In this document: in pieces, positions 1 to 9,035 of the stretch
Position numbering within the stretch: the first letter of the stretch is position 1
How the letters are laid out: the number at the start of each line of letters is the position of its first letter
NCBI RefSeq assembly: GCF_029689925.1
Contig: NZ_CP121445.1
Location: forward strand, 1,915,001-1,979,000
Direction of reading: 5' to 3'
Length of the DNA: 64,000 nucleotides
From: Anaerocolumna sp. AGMB13025
GTDB taxonomy: Bacteria > Bacillota > Clostridia > Lachnospirales > Lachnospiraceae
Notes under the pieces: model-generated
The model's input: only the letters and a program-made list of their open reading frames with translations
Database searches by the model: none
What the model was told of the DNA's origin: nothing
Made by a program: the position numbers and the translations under genes

Positions 1-126
1 TATGAAGACCGTTTAAACTGGGCTGATAAAATGTTGGTTAATATCAGTAAAGCCGGATATTTTTCTTCTGACCGCACCATTGCCCAATACAATCAGGATA
101 TATGGAAATTAAATAGGGATATATAA
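1..126 (+). CDS. glgP: Glycogen/maltodextrin phosphorylase, C-terminal fragment
   Basis: Only the last 41 codons and the TAA stop are inside the window. The visible peptide has the typical end of GT35 glycogen phosphorylases: a W-x-x-K-M-L-x-N-I-S-K-A-G stretch, then F-S-S-D-R-T-I-x-Q-Y and a terminal D-I-W. In this family the enzyme cleaves alpha-1,4-glucan with phosphate to give glucose-1-phosphate in the cytoplasm, which fits the maltodextrin import and hydrolysis genes downstream. The catalytic domain and the pyridoxal-phosphate lysine lie outside the window, so it cannot be said whether the gene is intact or which alpha-glucan it prefers. Confidence 0.8.
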   Translation, partial: YEDRLNWADKMLVNISKAGYFSSDRTIAQYNQDIWKLNRDI

Positions 127-214
127 ATAACGAATAAACAAGGTATCCTAAATTATCAGAGTATTTTTTGTAAATGGCAGGTAAGTAAGATAATCCAAAT
201 ACCATAGTAAAACT

Positions 215-266
215 GAAGAAAGTGTGCCTAAAATTCGATAATTGAATTGAGGCACCTTCTTTAGCT
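215..266 (+). terminator. Possible terminator hairpin after the phosphorylase gene
   Basis: Imperfect inverted repeat: 215-229 (AGAAAGTGTGCCT) pairs with 250-263 (AGGCACCTTCT), with one bulge. The following run is only moderately T-rich. It is placed plausibly between the phosphorylase stop and the sensor kinase gene but is a weak candidate. Confidence 0.3.
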
Positions 267-375
267 TATTAAACTTCAAGTTCTGGAAACACTTCATAGT
301 TGTCTTTTGCCGCAAATTATGGGATAATCGTTTAAATAATACACAATATTGATACAGGAATGGTGAAATATCAAG

Positions 376-2133
376 ATGAAAATGCTAAGGTGGAAACGAA
401 AAAGATTGTCATCCATAAGACAGAGATTAGTAGCAATAATATTAATGGTTACCATAGTAAGTCTGATGTCACTCGTAGTTGTTTCTTATGCCGCACTTCA
501 TTCCATGGAGAAAAACAAGACGGAAGCGACCTTAAAAATATCTTTAAACCAAATGACCGAACATATGGATGAGGCATATTACAGTATGATTCGAATTACA
601 CAGCAGATGAAAGAAAACGGATTCATTGGTGCCTTATTGTTGGACTATATGTCTCAGAAAAATACTTACTATATCTATAAGACAAAAAGAAAATTATCGG
701 ATGAACTGATTAATGTAAGCTTTCCCAATTCCTCTGTTAATTTTGCCAGTTATTATGATTCTCTTAATCATAAATGCCTTTTTGATGAAAATCTGATGGT
801 TCCGGGTTATGATCTTTTAGATGCGCCTGAGCTGGTAACCGCTGCGGGTGACAGCTTAAGGGGTTTGTCTGCCACCAAGACCAAAAAGAGTAATGGACTG
901 GTAATCTCAATGCTCGGACAGGATTCATATCAGGATAAGCAATTATATACATATGTTGAAATGAATGTTAACGTGGATGAATATTTGGAGCAAAACTCCA
1001 ATCTGGTAGATGAAAATATAGTTCCTATTGATTTGCTGCAGCTTGATACAAGACAAATAATAAAATACAGCAGTAATGGCAGTTTTATAACAGGTGAGAG
1101 TTTTAATTTGGACAGTTTTAATGCAGAAAAAATGTATACAGGCATGAAAAACGGATATTTTATTGTTGCAAAAAGAAGTGAAATAGGATATATCAATGTA
1201 TTTGCAGTACAGGAGAAATATTATAGAAAAGAAATTTATCAATGGAGAAACCGTATCTTTTTCATACTCTTCTTGTCAACCATAATGCTTTATCTGTCGG
1301 TTTTAACAATATACCGGCTGATCTGCAGACCACTTCAATTATTCGGGCAGGAAATCGAACAGGCAGGGCAGGGAAATCTGGAAGCAGCGGAGTATGAACT
1401 TGGTATTGCAGAGTTTGATCAACTCTTAAAACAGTTCGGCAATATGAAAGGGCAAATAAGGAAACTTTTGGAGGAAGTAGAAACCGAAGAAAAAAAGCGT
1501 AGTAAGATTGAAGTTGAGAAACTCATGTATAAAATCAATCCCCATTTCCTGTTGAATACTTTAAATTCGGTTCAATGGATGGCACAGATTAACAAACAAA
1601 AGGATATAAGTGATTTTTTATCAAGCCTAATATTTTTATTATCTTACAATCTGGGTAAACAGGATGGAATAGCAACCTTCCGTTCAGAACTTGAATTCTT
1701 AAAGAAATATGTAAATCTTCAGAAAATGCGGTATGATTTTGAGGTAGATATACAGGTAGAAGAAGGAGATTATCTGGATCAGCCGACGATAAGACTTTTG
1801 TTACAGCCTTTGGTTGAAAATGCATTAAGACATGGTCTTGGAGAAACCGGGAAAGTATTTATATCTTTATTTCAGGATGAGAAAAAAGGATATATAGTAA
1901 TAACCATTAAAGACAACGGGAAGGGTTTGACCCTGGAGCAATTAGAAAAACTAAACCGGCCGTTTCAATATAAATCGGATGGAAGTGTGGAAAATGACGG
2001 AGTGGGATTACGTTATGTCAGATCCATGCTGGAATCTTTTTATGGAGGGCGCGCTTTCCTGACGATTAACAGTGAACTCGAAAAAGGTACTAAAGTGACA
2101 TTATTATTACCATTGGAGGAGAACAATGATTAA
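376..2133 (+). CDS. YesM/LytS-type sensor histidine kinase
   Basis: Membrane sensor kinase of 585 residues. A basic N-terminus is followed by a first membrane segment (about residues 18-42), an extracytoplasmic sensing region to about residue 300, a second membrane segment (about 302-325), a HAMP-like linker, a His_kinase (PF06580-type) phosphoacceptor with N-P-H-F-L-L-N-T-L (His390) and a C-terminal HATPase domain with an N-box (P-L-V-E-N-A-L-R-H-G) and a D-N-G-K-G box. The next gene, an AraC-type response regulator, overlaps its end by 8 bases, the usual YesM-YesN pairing. In this family such pairs commonly sense carbohydrates and control a neighbouring importer, here probably the permease/binding-protein genes from 3410. 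The inducing sugar cannot be read from the sequence. Confidence 0.9.
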   Translation: MKMLRWKRKRLSSIRQRLVAIILMVTIVSLMSLVVVSYAALHSMEKNKTEATLKISLNQMTEHMDEAYYSMIRITQQMKENGFIGALLLDYMSQKNTYYIYKTKRKLSDELINVSFPNSSVNFASYYDSLNHKCLFDENLMVPGYDLLDAPELVTAAGDSLRGLSATKTKKSNGLVISMLGQDSYQDKQLYTYVEMNVNVDEYLEQNSNLVDENIVPIDLLQLDTRQIIKYSSNGSFITGESFNLDSFNAEKMYTGMKNGYFIVAKRSEIGYINVFAVQEKYYRKEIYQWRNRIFFILFLSTIMLYLSVLTIYRLICRPLQLFGQEIEQAGQGNLEAAEYELGIAEFDQLLKQFGNMKGQIRKLLEEVETEEKKRSKIEVEKLMYKINPHFLLNTLNSVQWMAQINKQKDISDFLSSLIFLLSYNLGKQDGIATFRSELEFLKKYVNLQKMRYDFEVDIQVEEGDYLDQPTIRLLLQPLVENALRHGLGETGKVFISLFQDEKKGYIVITIKDNGKGLTLEQLEKLNRPFQYKSDGSVENDGVGLRYVRSMLESFYGGRAFLTINSELEKGTKVTLLLPLEENND

Positions 2134-3154
2134 GGTTTTGATTGTGGACGATGATAAACTGGCGAGAAAAGGAATTATTTCATTTATGCCATGGGATAAA
2201 TATAATATGAAAATTATCGGTGATGTTCAAAACGGAAGGGTAGCACTTGAATTTTTGCAGATGCAAGAAGCAGATATCATGTTTATCGATATTGATATGC
2301 CTGAACTGGGCGGCATAGGACTGATGGAGGAATGCCGTAAGAAATTTCCAGAGGTACAGTTCGTGGTATTAACATTTTATGAGGAATTTTCCTATGCCCA
2401 GGCAGCTATCCGGCATGGAGTTTTAGATTATATTTCAAAAGTCCAGATGGAAAAAGAAGATGGTGATTCCATATTAAAGCGGGTTCTACATAACTATAAA
2501 TTAAGAAAAACTCCCGCGGTTAACAATATGGAAAATTATCCAAACCAGGAAGAATGGGATGTTGTAAAAAAAGAGTGGCTACATTTGTTTTGGATTTATG
2601 ATACCGTTCAGTTTGAAATACTCATCAATAAGACAAAGTTATTAAAACCGGATAATAGAGAGTTGGAACGTATTTTAATAAAATGTATACAATCCATTGA
2701 TAACAATCTGGAAAGAGAAGAGACAATGATGCCTTTTTTAACGGAGGTTGATTTAGTTCTGAATTGGCTTAAGGAATGGAGAGATTCATTGTATGAATAT
2801 GCCCTGGCTATGACCAGGAATGAAAGTATGCAGATTTGTATAATCAGAGCCATTACCTATTTAAAGCTGCATCTGCCGGAAAATTTAAAAGCGGAGGAAG
2901 TTGCAGATGAAATAGGGATGAGCCGAAGTTACTTTAGTATCAATTTCAAAAAGCTTACAGGGAAGACATTTCATGAATATGTGAAGCAGGAACGAATGTC
3001 TGTAGCGGCCGGTCTGCTGACGAAAACAGATAAAAAGATTATAGACATCGCAAAAGAGTCTGGATTTGATGACATAAATTATTTTAACCGGGTTTTTCAT
3101 GAAGTAATGAAAAGTTCTCCGACGGATTTCAGAAAAAAATTATTTCAATTGTAA
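2126..3154 (+). CDS. YesN-type response regulator (REC + AraC helix-turn-helix)
   Basis: Protein of 342 residues. An N-terminal receiver domain has the acidic pair D-D near residues 8-10, the phosphoacceptor Asp55 in F-I-D-I-D-M-P and a K near residue 104. A middle linker follows, and then a C-terminal AraC-family DNA-binding domain with two helix-turn-helix motifs (about residues 245-340), ending in the F-D-D-I-N-Y-F-N-R-V-F signature. The ATG lies inside the kinase gene behind GGAGGAG, so the two are translationally coupled. It is the expected partner of the upstream sensor kinase and, by analogy with other YesMN systems, probably activates the LplABC-like operon that starts 255 bases downstream after a terminator. 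Confidence 0.92.
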   Translation: MIKVLIVDDDKLARKGIISFMPWDKYNMKIIGDVQNGRVALEFLQMQEADIMFIDIDMPELGGIGLMEECRKKFPEVQFVVLTFYEEFSYAQAAIRHGVLDYISKVQMEKEDGDSILKRVLHNYKLRKTPAVNNMENYPNQEEWDVVKKEWLHLFWIYDTVQFEILINKTKLLKPDNRELERILIKCIQSIDNNLEREETMMPFLTEVDLVLNWLKEWRDSLYEYALAMTRNESMQICIIRAITYLKLHLPENLKAEEVADEIGMSRSYFSINFKKLTGKTFHEYVKQERMSVAAGLLTKTDKKIIDIAKESGFDDINYFNRVFHEVMKSSPTDFRKKLFQL

Positions 3155-3169
3155 TGCTTAAGATATATT

Positions 3170-3212
3170 AGCTGGAGTTTAGTTCAAAAGAATTAGACTT
3201 CAGCTTTTTTTA
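3170..3212 (+). terminator. Rho-independent terminator of the two-component operon
   Basis: Inverted repeat AGCTGGAGTTTAG (3170-3182) with TTAGACTTCAGCT (3193-3205), with two G-U pairs, followed by a T run. It separates the kinase/regulator operon from the permease operon. Confidence 0.8.
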
Positions 3213-3409
3213 TTACAGGAAAAATGTTTACTCCAGATGAAACAATTTTTACAACCCGGATAAAAATACAAGATATTGTTATGTGAATATATAACATTAG
3301 TCTATAGATAGAAAAAGCAAATTTTGTTACTATTTACTAAACGGGTAGTGAACCAAGACAACCCGGTCGGATATTAGTTTTGTGGAATAAAAAATGGGAG
3401 GAATAAGAT

Positions 3410-4300
3410 ATGTTCAATAAAAAGTTTTTAAAGCAATATTATTTCATGTTGGTTCCCGGCTTTGTCTGGCTTGCTTTATTCAGTATCATACCAATGTTTG
3501 GTATTGTAATGGCTTTTCAAAATTTTAACCCGGTGGATGGTATTTTCAAGTCGGTATTTGTGGGACTGGATAATTTTCGATATATGTTCCAGATGAGTGA
3601 TACAAAACAGGTATTTATAAATACCATAATAATTGCTGTTGGCAAATTAATAGGAAATTTAATTGTACCACTTATTTTTGCTTTATTATTAAATGAATTA
3701 TGTTTTAAAAAATTATTCCGTCCAATTCAGACTATAGTATATCTTCCATATTTTCTTTCCTGGGTAATACTGTCTAAAATTATCTTGAATATTTTTGGAT
3801 ATACTGGACCAATCAATCATTTATTACAGTATTTTGGGGTGGATGCCATTAACTTTTTTGGACGTGCTGATTTATTCCGTCCTCTGGTTATTGGTACTGA
3901 TATATGGAAAGGCTTCGGTTATAATGCAGTTATTTATTTAGCTGCTTTACTAGGTATTGATCCGACTTTATATGAAGCTGCAGCGGTAGACGGCTCAGGA
4001 AGATTCTCACGCTTATGGCATATTACCTTACCTGGAATTAAAACGACCATTGCTCTGCTTGCTATCTTATCACTGGGTAATGTTTTACATGCAGGTTTTG
4101 AACAAATCTTTAATCTTTATAATCCCTTGGTCTACTCAACCGGTGATATTTTAGATACCTGGGTATATCGGGCCGGTCTATTAAATCTTCAGTTCAGTCT
4201 CGCAACGGCAGTTGGTCTGCTAAAATCAGTTGTAAGTCTGGTTCTTATAACACTTGGTTACTGGCTGGCGGATAAATTTGCGGGCTATAAGATTTTTTAA
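3410..4300 (+). CDS. Sugar ABC transporter permease, LplB type
   Basis: Inner-membrane permease of 296 residues with about six hydrophobic segments. The binding-protein-dependent transport signature (E-A-A-A-V-D-G-S-G-R-F...I-T-L-P-G-I) sits near residues 185-210; this is the EAA loop that contacts the ATPase. An ATG behind a GGGAGGAAT ribosome site supports the start. It heads an operon with a second permease (17-base gap) and a lipoprotein binding protein, the LplB-LplC-LplA arrangement often controlled by YesMN systems and used for complex or plant-derived oligosaccharides. No ATPase gene is present. The substrate is unknown. Confidence 0.9.
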   Translation: MFNKKFLKQYYFMLVPGFVWLALFSIIPMFGIVMAFQNFNPVDGIFKSVFVGLDNFRYMFQMSDTKQVFINTIIIAVGKLIGNLIVPLIFALLLNELCFKKLFRPIQTIVYLPYFLSWVILSKIILNIFGYTGPINHLLQYFGVDAINFFGRADLFRPLVIGTDIWKGFGYNAVIYLAALLGIDPTLYEAAAVDGSGRFSRLWHITLPGIKTTIALLAILSLGNVLHAGFEQIFNLYNPLVYSTGDILDTWVYRAGLLNLQFSLATAVGLLKSVVSLVLITLGYWLADKFAGYKIF

Positions 4301-4316
4301 CATAAGGAGTGGCAGT

Positions 4317-5201
4317 ATGATTGAAAATAAATCCATAGGATCCAAAATCTTTGATATTTGTAATGTAATTACCCTGGTTGTAATAACCTTAGCCTGCCTG
4401 ATTCCCTTATGGTATATTCTGATGATATCATTAAGCAGCAAGGAGGCAGTTAATGCGGGGCAGGTAACATTTTGGCCCGTAGGTTTTAATCTGCTTTCTT
4501 ATCAGAAAATTTTAGGAGAAACAGCTTTTTTGAAGTCATTTTTTGTCTCCATACAAAGAGTCTTATTAGGAGGACTTATCGGTGTTGGCTGCACACTTAT
4601 GACAGCATATCCCCTCTCGCGGACCCAGAGGCAGTTCCCGAAGCGTAATATATTTATGTGGACCTTGATTTTTTGTATGCTTTTTAATGGGGGCACCATT
4701 CCCTGGTATATGACAATGCGGAATTATCATTTGATTGATAATATATGGGGGCTTGTATTAGCAGGAAGCCTACCGGTATTTAATGTAATCATGGCAATGA
4801 ATTTCTTTCGAAATCTTCCGGTTGAACTGGAAGAAGCAGCATATGTGGACGGAGCTGACCCTTGGATTTCTTTTATAAAGGTAAATATTCCTCTTGCAAA
4901 ACCCATGATTGCGACCATTGCGTTATTAACGATTGTCAGTCATTGGAATGATTTCTTTCAGGGTCTGGTTTTAAATACGAAACAGAGTAATTATCCGCTG
5001 CAGACTTATATTCAGCAGATGGTTGTCTCTCAGGATTATTCTTCTATGTCCGTAGAGCAAATAAAAAAAATTATACAACTGAATAATCAATCCTTGGATG
5101 CGGCTAAGATATTTATTGCAATGATTCCTATCTTGATTATCTATCCTTTCCTTCAGAAATACTTTGTAAAAGGTATTACGTTAGGTTCAGTGAAAGGCTG
5201 A
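4317..5201 (+). CDS. Sugar ABC transporter permease, LplC/YtcP type
   Basis: Second permease of the importer, 294 residues, with about six membrane segments and an EAA loop (E-E-A-A-Y-V-D-G-A-D-P near residue 180). It ends with G-I-T-L-G-S-V-K-G, the usual C-terminus of this subfamily. The start is taken at the ATG preceded by AAGGAGTGGCAGT; a longer frame from 4254 overlaps the upstream gene and lacks a ribosome site. It would form a heterodimeric channel with the upstream permease and take substrate from the downstream lipoprotein. Confidence 0.9.
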   Translation: MIENKSIGSKIFDICNVITLVVITLACLIPLWYILMISLSSKEAVNAGQVTFWPVGFNLLSYQKILGETAFLKSFFVSIQRVLLGGLIGVGCTLMTAYPLSRTQRQFPKRNIFMWTLIFCMLFNGGTIPWYMTMRNYHLIDNIWGLVLAGSLPVFNVIMAMNFFRNLPVELEEAAYVDGADPWISFIKVNIPLAKPMIATIALLTIVSHWNDFFQGLVLNTKQSNYPLQTYIQQMVVSQDYSSMSVEQIKKIIQLNNQSLDAAKIFIAMIPILIIYPFLQKYFVKGITLGSVKG

Positions 5202-5243
5202 TCCTTATGCAATATAGATCATTAATTATTAGGAGGTAGTAAA

Positions 5244-6989
5244 GTGAAAAAAAAGTTATGGGTGTTCGTATTAATTGCTGCAATGATCGGAACATTAAAT
5301 GGATGTTCTGTCAGTACGGGGAGTGAAAAAGAACCAAATCAGTCAGTAACAGCACAATCTCCGGACTCAACCAAGGAGACATCAGAAGAGTCTGCCAAAG
5401 CAGGCGGACCTTTAGAGCCTTATAAGGATACGGTTACAATTCATTTAGGGGTGGGCTTAAATCCCAATGTATCATTCCCAGAGGGTCAGTCTATTGAGAA
5501 AAATGCTTTTCTGGATGCGATTAAAAAGGATCTAAATATTGAAATCGTTTATGATTGGGTCAGTTCTAATACAGATTTCCAACAGAAAATGAATCTCTGC
5601 ATTGGCAGCAATACGCTTCCGGATATTATGAATGTTGGTTCCAATCAATTTCGTGCAATGTTAAAATACGGTCAGTTGATGCCATTGACAGATGCTTATA
5701 ATAATTATGCATCCGATATGCTAAAAAGCTTTGTAAGCAGCGGCGGGGATCAATTAACAGATATGATAACTATGGATGGACAAATGATGGCGGTACCGGC
5801 TCCGAATATTAAAGCTGGAGGGGTCAATGTTATGTGGATTCGTCAGGATTGGCTGGATAAATTGGAATTAGAAGTACCAAAGTCTTTAGCAGATTTAAAA
5901 ACAGTTGCCAAAGCTTTTGTAACCCAGGATCCGGATGGAAACGGAAAGGATGATACAATTGGTATCATTGGTCCGGCCAATTCTGGTTCCCTTACCGGTA
6001 TCGGCGGTAATCTCTGGGGATTGGATCCGATTTTTGGAGCATTTAAATCGTTTCCCCAATATTGGCTGAAAGATGAATCAGGTGAAATTAAATATGGTTC
6101 TATACAGCCTGAAATAAAGGACTCTTTAAAGGAATTAGCATCTATGTATGCCGATGGATTAATTGATCCGCAGATGTTAATCCGCGATGACAGTTCAGAA
6201 CCTGTACTTGCTGGTAATGTAGGTATCTTTTTCGGACCCTGGTGGGCAGGATATACTGTTGCGGACAGTTTATTAAGCGGAAAAATTGACTGGCAGGCCT
6301 ATAATGCTCCTTTAGCCTCCGATGGTAAATATTATGCACATATGGCAGAACCTACCAGCCAATATATTGTAGTTAATAAGAACTGCAAAAATCCGGAAGC
6401 TGCTATGAAAATTATAAATTACTTATTGTATAATGAACCATCCTGGGTTAAAAACGGTATCGGTGATAGTGGTATAACACCTGAAGAACTGGATACATCG
6501 GATGTATATCCATTATTTAATGTTTACGATAATGCAGATGAAATTGAAGTATCCTATGACACTATGAAGAAATTTGTGAATGGGGAAATCACAGAAGACG
6601 ATGTGGATTTTTCAACACATAAATTGTTAAAGAATGATATGGAAGCCATTAAAGCATTAAAAAAAGAACCGTTTGATGATTATAGTCTGAAATACTGGGA
6701 TTTAGGTAGTGATCTGGCATCAACCAATCTGCCAAGACTGGTTTCTATTATGGTTGGAGAACGCCCGTCGGTAGAGGAAGGTTATGAAGAAATATATAGT
6801 GCTTTTTATGGACAGACAAAAACGATGGAATCAAATTGGTCTAATTTAAAGAAGATGGAAGATGAAACATTCGCGAAAATTATAATGGGTCAAGCCTCAG
6901 TTGACAGTTTCGATGATTTTGTAGACAAATGGAAACAGCAGGGCGGAGATAAGATAATAGAAGAAATTAAAGCAGAAATTAGTAAATAG
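5244..6989 (+). CDS. Extracellular solute-binding lipoprotein, LplA type
   Basis: Binding protein of 581 residues starting at a GTG behind AGGAGGTAGTAAA. The N-terminus is a lipoprotein signal peptide (K-K-K, hydrophobic core, lipobox L-N-G-C, lipidated Cys21), followed by a Ser/Thr/Glu-rich tether. The long mature domain is typical of the large family-1 binding proteins that go with LplB/LplC permeases. It contains a D-P-D-G-N-G-K-D-D stretch that looks like a calcium-binding loop, as seen in this family. It should capture an oligosaccharide at the outer membrane face and pass it to the two permeases just upstream. Ligand not predictable. Confidence 0.88.
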   Translation: MKKKLWVFVLIAAMIGTLNGCSVSTGSEKEPNQSVTAQSPDSTKETSEESAKAGGPLEPYKDTVTIHLGVGLNPNVSFPEGQSIEKNAFLDAIKKDLNIEIVYDWVSSNTDFQQKMNLCIGSNTLPDIMNVGSNQFRAMLKYGQLMPLTDAYNNYASDMLKSFVSSGGDQLTDMITMDGQMMAVPAPNIKAGGVNVMWIRQDWLDKLELEVPKSLADLKTVAKAFVTQDPDGNGKDDTIGIIGPANSGSLTGIGGNLWGLDPIFGAFKSFPQYWLKDESGEIKYGSIQPEIKDSLKELASMYADGLIDPQMLIRDDSSEPVLAGNVGIFFGPWWAGYTVADSLLSGKIDWQAYNAPLASDGKYYAHMAEPTSQYIVVNKNCKNPEAAMKIINYLLYNEPSWVKNGIGDSGITPEELDTSDVYPLFNVYDNADEIEVSYDTMKKFVNGEITEDDVDFSTHKLLKNDMEAIKALKKEPFDDYSLKYWDLGSDLASTNLPRLVSIMVGERPSVEEGYEEIYSAFYGQTKTMESNWSNLKKMEDETFAKIIMGQASVDSFDDFVDKWKQQGGDKIIEEIKAEISK

Positions 6990-7011
6990 TATTACTTGAA
7001 TAAACTAACAA

Positions 7012-7121
7012 GGGACTGTTGCAAAATTCAAACTCTATCTTGCCCTAGAGAGAGTATAGTTTATATTTGACTGAATATACCTGATCAGGTTTGGATTAGT
7101 ACAATATTTTGTAACAGTCCC
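7012..7121 (+). repeat. 110-bp element with 16-bp terminal inverted repeats (MITE candidate)
   Basis: GGGACTGTTGCAAAAT begins at 7012, and its reverse complement with one mismatch (ATTTTGTAACAGTCCC) ends at 7121. The ends resemble, by eye, terminal repeats of insertion sequences that start GG-x-x-CTGTTGCAAA. The 78-base interior encodes nothing and no clear target duplication is visible. It lies between the binding-protein gene and the PHP gene and could also act as a terminator-like hairpin, although its loop is long and no T run follows. Confidence 0.5.
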
Positions 7122-7165
7122 AGTAAATGCTTCATCTAACCATAGAATGAAGTAAGGATTAATAA

Positions 7166-7975
7166 ATGCTCGATGAATGGACTGGAGCTATTATGAAAAG
7201 AGTAAATTATCACACGCATTGTGCTCGTTGCAGACATGCTTTTGGAACGGAAGAGGATTATGTGAAGAAAGCACTTGAATATAATATGGATATTTTAGGG
7301 TTTTCAGATCATCTCCCATTTCCCGGAGATATTTTTGGGATGCGGATGCCCTTTAGAGAATTGGAAGAATATATTGGTACCGTACTAAAGTTAAAAGAAA
7401 ACTATAAAAATGAACTTAAGATATTATGCGGTTTTGAAGGGGAATATATAAAAGGAAAAGAATACTATTATGAAAATTTATTAAAGGATAAAATGTGTGA
7501 TTATCTGATAATGGGTCAGCATTTTTATGAAGATTCCAATGATAATATGATTAATGTGTATAAGATTGAGAATTCGGAACAATATATTGAGTATGCCGAT
7601 TATTCAATTCAAGGCATGAAAAGCGGTTATTTTAGTGTTTTTGCCCATCCGGATATCATTTTTGTCAATAATATAGCATGGGATGATAATTGCAGCCGTG
7701 CCAGTGATTTGATAGTAGAAGCAGCGGCCGGCAATAATATCATATTAGAATACAATGCTAACGGATATCGCCGGGGTATGCATGAATTTGTGGACGGAGA
7801 GCGGTATCAATATCCTCATATCCAGTTTTGGAGAAAGGTGGTTGAAGCAAAAATTCCTGTAATCATCGGTTCAGACTGTCATGAACCTATTCAGGTCTAT
7901 GACGATACTGTAAAAAAAGCATATTATGATGCAAGGAAGTTAGGTTTAAATATTATTATGGAAATAAATAGCTAA
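7166..7975 (+). CDS. PHP-domain phosphatase (histidinol-phosphatase-like)
   Basis: Cytoplasmic PHP-superfamily metallo-phosphoesterase of about 260 residues. Visible metal-ligand motifs are Y-H-T-H (first His pair), S-D-H-L-P, E-G-E, G-Q-H-F, F-A-H-P-D and G-S-D-C-H near the C-terminus, the full PHP set. HisK-type histidinol-phosphate phosphatases look like this, but no other histidine biosynthesis genes are nearby, so the physiological substrate may be another sugar or polyol phosphate linked to the adjacent importer. The start is uncertain: ATG 7166 has AAGGA at good spacing, but ATG 7193, behind CTGGAG, gives the family-typical N-terminus M-K-R-V-N-Y-H-T-H. Confidence 0.82.
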   Translation: MLDEWTGAIMKRVNYHTHCARCRHAFGTEEDYVKKALEYNMDILGFSDHLPFPGDIFGMRMPFRELEEYIGTVLKLKENYKNELKILCGFEGEYIKGKEYYYENLLKDKMCDYLIMGQHFYEDSNDNMINVYKIENSEQYIEYADYSIQGMKSGYFSVFAHPDIIFVNNIAWDDNCSRASDLIVEAAAGNNIILEYNANGYRRGMHEFVDGERYQYPHIQFWRKVVEAKIPVIIGSDCHEPIQVYDDTVKKAYYDARKLGLNIIMEINS

Positions 7976-8021
7976 CAAAAATTTATAGTTACTATCAGGC
8001 AATAATAGAAAAGGAAGAAAA

Positions 8022-8708
8022 TTGATACATAACATTCTTAATATAGCGCAATCACTCTCCGCTGCATCCATAGCCTTCCGTTTATTGTTTTCTTTGATCA
8101 GCGGAGGAATTATTGGATTTGAAAGAGGGAGAAAAGGACGTCCGGCAGGTCTTCGCACTCATATGCTGGTATGTATTGGATCAAGTTTAGCTATGATCAC
8201 AAATCAGTACTTATATTATATGGGAAACTCGGTGGATGTAGCCAGGTTGGGGGCTCAGGTTATCAGCGGAGTAAGTTTCCTGGGAGCAGGAACAATATTG
8301 ATTACGGGAAGGCATCAGGTAAAAGGATTAACAACAGCAGCTTCACTCTGGGCATGTGCCTGTCTTGGATTGACCATTGGCTGCGGCTTTTATAGTGCTG
8401 CTATATTAGGGACATTATCCATATGGGTTGTTAATTCACTTTTACATCGTCTGGAAATCCCAATACGTTCGCGGGCTAAAATGTACCGGGTATACCTTGA
8501 ATTCAGAGAATTATCGGTAATACGGGAGATGATGACTTTTTTAAAAGAAAACCGGGTTAAAGTTTCCGATTTGGAAATTATTAAGCCGGAAGATAAATCA
8601 AAAATTGGAGCGACTTTGATCTTAATACCGTTGGACCGAGTTGATTATGATAAACTCCAGCTTCTGGTTAATTCTATAGATGGGGTAGACTATCTGGAAG
8701 AAATATAA
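8022..8708 (+). CDS. MgtC/SapB-family membrane protein
   Basis: Protein of 228 residues beginning at a TTG behind AAGGAAGAAAA. The N-terminal half carries four to five hydrophobic segments and the MgtC signature: G-x-x-G-F-E-R-G near residue 33, then A-G-L-R-T-H-M-L-V-C-I-G-S near 44, and F-L-G-A-G-T-I near 90. The C-terminal quarter is a soluble ACT-like domain. In other bacteria MgtC proteins inhibit the F-type ATP synthase or help growth in low magnesium. Here it stands alone between a phosphatase gene and a strong terminator, so its role is not given by context. Confidence 0.88.
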   Translation: MIHNILNIAQSLSAASIAFRLLFSLISGGIIGFERGRKGRPAGLRTHMLVCIGSSLAMITNQYLYYMGNSVDVARLGAQVISGVSFLGAGTILITGRHQVKGLTTAASLWACACLGLTIGCGFYSAAILGTLSIWVVNSLLHRLEIPIRSRAKMYRVYLEFRELSVIREMMTFLKENRVKVSDLEIIKPEDKSKIGATLILIPLDRVDYDKLQLLVNSIDGVDYLEEI

Positions 8709-8742
8709 AGAGAGTATCGCTTATGTGCGTTTTTATCCATAA

Positions 8743-8790
8743 ATAAAGTGCAGTGTTTACATTCTTGTTTACGCTGTACTTTATTTTTTT
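8743..8790 (+). terminator. Rho-independent terminator after the MgtC-like gene
   Basis: ATAAAGTGCAGTGT (from 8743) pairs, with two wobble positions, with ACGCTGTACTTTAT (8771-8784), followed by a run of T to about 8790. It isolates the MgtC-like gene from the LacI promoter downstream. Confidence 0.75.
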
Positions 8791-8913
8791 GAGAAGATAT
8801 CATGCTTTGAATGATATACGCAGCAGATATAAGAATAGAACCAAGTAGTCAGCAAAGCTCAATGAGCTACTTAGAGTTTTCCCCCAGCTATTAATATTTC
8901 ATAATTTTTAATA

Positions 8914-8942
8914 TTGACAAGCTATTAAAAATATATTATGAT
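8914..8942 (+). promoter_or_regulatory. Sigma-A promoter of maltodextrin module A
   Basis: TTGACA at 8914-8919, a 17-base spacer and TATGAT at 8937-8942: a near-consensus vegetative promoter. Transcription would begin around 8949, inside the first LacI-type operator, which makes repression by steric block likely. Confidence 0.8.
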
Positions 8943-8947
8943 AATTA

Positions 8948-8961
8948 TGCAAACGTTTGCA
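8948..8961. promoter_or_regulatory. LacI-family operator O1
   Basis: Perfect 14-bp palindrome TGCAAACGTTTGCA with the central CpG typical of LacI-family sites. It covers the predicted transcription start of the regulator gene at 9036. An identical second copy is at 9004-9017. Confidence 0.85.
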
Positions 8962-9003
8962 CATGATAATGGTTATATAACAAATATTTTTTTTGAACAT
9001 TTG

Positions 9004-9017
9004 TGCAAACGTTTGCA
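9004..9017. promoter_or_regulatory. LacI-family operator O2
   Basis: Second perfect copy of TGCAAACGTTTGCA, 56 bp downstream of O1 centre to centre, just before the AGGAGG ribosome site of the LacI gene. Two identical sites in one leader point to autoregulation of the whole module A operon. Confidence 0.85.
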
Positions 9018-9035
9018 TTGAAAGGAGGTGCAAAC

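Noticed and set aside
360..572. 70-codon frame at the start of the sensor kinase gene
   Set aside because: It overlaps the kinase gene in another frame, has no family resemblance, and its start is inside the kinase leader.
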